In this document: positions 63,716 to 64,000 of the stretch, one piece after another | How positions within the stretch are numbered: position 1 is the stretch's first letter | Layout of the letters: each line of letters starts with the position of its first letter | Assembly: GCA_945863875.1 (NCBI GenBank) | Contig: CAMBBS010000022.1 | Location: forward strand, 1 to 64,000 | Origin: Desulfopila aestuarii DSM 18488 | GTDB taxonomy: Bacteria > Desulfobacterota > Desulfobulbia > Desulfobulbales > Desulfocapsaceae | Length of the DNA: 64,000 bases | Direction of reading: 5' to 3' | Translations under genes and position numbers: made by a program | Notes under the pieces: model-generated | Database searches by the model: none | The model's input: the letters and a program-made list of their open reading frames with translations, nothing else | What the model was told of the DNA's origin: nothing

Positions 63716-64000
63716 TTACCGTTCGGCCATCGGGATAAAATGGCGGGTGGTTTCGCCGGTATAGATCTGCCGCGGACGTGAAATACGCAGGTTGTGATCA
63801 TGCAGCTCTTTCCAGTTGGCTATCCAGCCGGGCATCCGTCCAATGGCAAACATGACGGTGTACATGTTGAGCGGGATACCGATGGCCCGCAGCAGAATGC
63901 CGCTATAAAAGTCAACATTGGGATAGAGATTTCTGGAAACGAAATAGTCATCATTAAGCGTGGTTTCTTCAAGTTCCAGGGCGATATCCAGCAGGCTGTC
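63716..64000 (-). CDS. gltA: Citrate synthase, 3' part (5' end beyond window)
   Basis: The minus strand from 64000 to 63716 encodes [34 protein letters not shown], then [26 protein letters not shown], with [17 protein letters not shown] near the end. These are C-terminal citrate synthase motifs, including the [12 protein letters not shown] and RPRQIYTG segments. The TAA is at 63716-63718. Start and catalytic core lie off the window. Supports an oxidative or branched TCA pathway. Confidence 0.9.
   Translation of the reverse strand, partial: DSLLDIALELEETTLNDDYFVSRNLYPNVDFYSGILLRAIGIPLNMYTVMFAIGRMPGWIANWKELHDHNLRISRPRQIYTGETTRHFIPMAER

Overview
The window looks like chromosomal DNA of an anaerobic, probably sulfate- or sulfur-metabolising Desulfobacterota bacterium (Desulfobulbales-like). 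This is an inference from gene content: a periplasmic Tat-exported [NiFe] hydrogenase with a complete hyp set, LUD-type lactate oxidation genes (lutABC), a long phosphate acetyltransferase, rubrerythrin and other ferritin-like and hemerythrin oxygen-protection proteins, a Fur/PerR regulator and a vitamin-B12-independent methionine-synthase-like protein. No rRNA, tRNA or CRISPR array was recognised.

Layout. 1-9.3 kb is a decayed accessory region: a DUF4338 (DruA-like) gene running off the left edge, remnants of IS3, IS200/IS605 and IS1634 elements, an atypical SDR/DUF2867 protein, a CNNM/CBS membrane protein, a broken DUF389 gene, a PflX-like radical SAM protein and a broken OsmC gene. 9.3-25.6 kb holds ordinary single genes and short operons: MliC-like inhibitor, UPF0316 membrane protein, MFS exporter, ferritin-like protein, WbpP-like epimerase with a NUDIX hydrolase, CBS proteins, a Fur plus Cys-rich winged-helix regulator pair, nitroreductase, YhcC-like radical SAM protein, FapA, AlaC, RlmI, rubrerythrin and a core-MetE protein. 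25.8-28 kb is another decayed patch: frameshifted ArsR, J-domain protein, dsbD fragment and a thioredoxin-like protein.

28-41 kb is the energy core. pta points right and meets, at a strong bidirectional hairpin, the end of a ten-gene minus-strand operon. Transcription order there is hydrogenase small subunit, large subunit, cytochrome b, hypF, hypC, hypD, hypE, maturation protease, hypA, hypB. Upstream of the small subunit lies a 690-bp non-coding region with repeated TTGTGCAA boxes. 41-47.2 kb carries pcnB and nitronate monooxygenase (minus) diverging from hisS and aspS (plus). 47.4-50 kb is the wreck of a type I restriction-modification locus (hsdM plus a DUF1016/YhcG nuclease).

50.7-54.8 kb is a complete siaABCD-type operon (PP2C phosphatase, kinase, phosphoprotein, diguanylate cyclase), a c-di-GMP signalling module best known from Pseudomonas. 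Next comes a saccharopine-dehydrogenase-like gene framed by a perfect 19-bp inverted repeat. 56.3-61.3 kb is a minus-strand run lutA-lutB-lutC-AI-2E transporter-EamA transporter, the first four with overlapping ends. The right end has an orphan ABC substrate-binding lipoprotein-like/periplasmic protein, a NifU-like scaffold, a bacteriohemerythrin with a substituted iron ligand, and the 3' end of citrate synthase.

The most unusual non-coding feature is a family of about 30-nt hairpin units, found in tandem or singly at 20.50, 26.85 and 43.67 kb.
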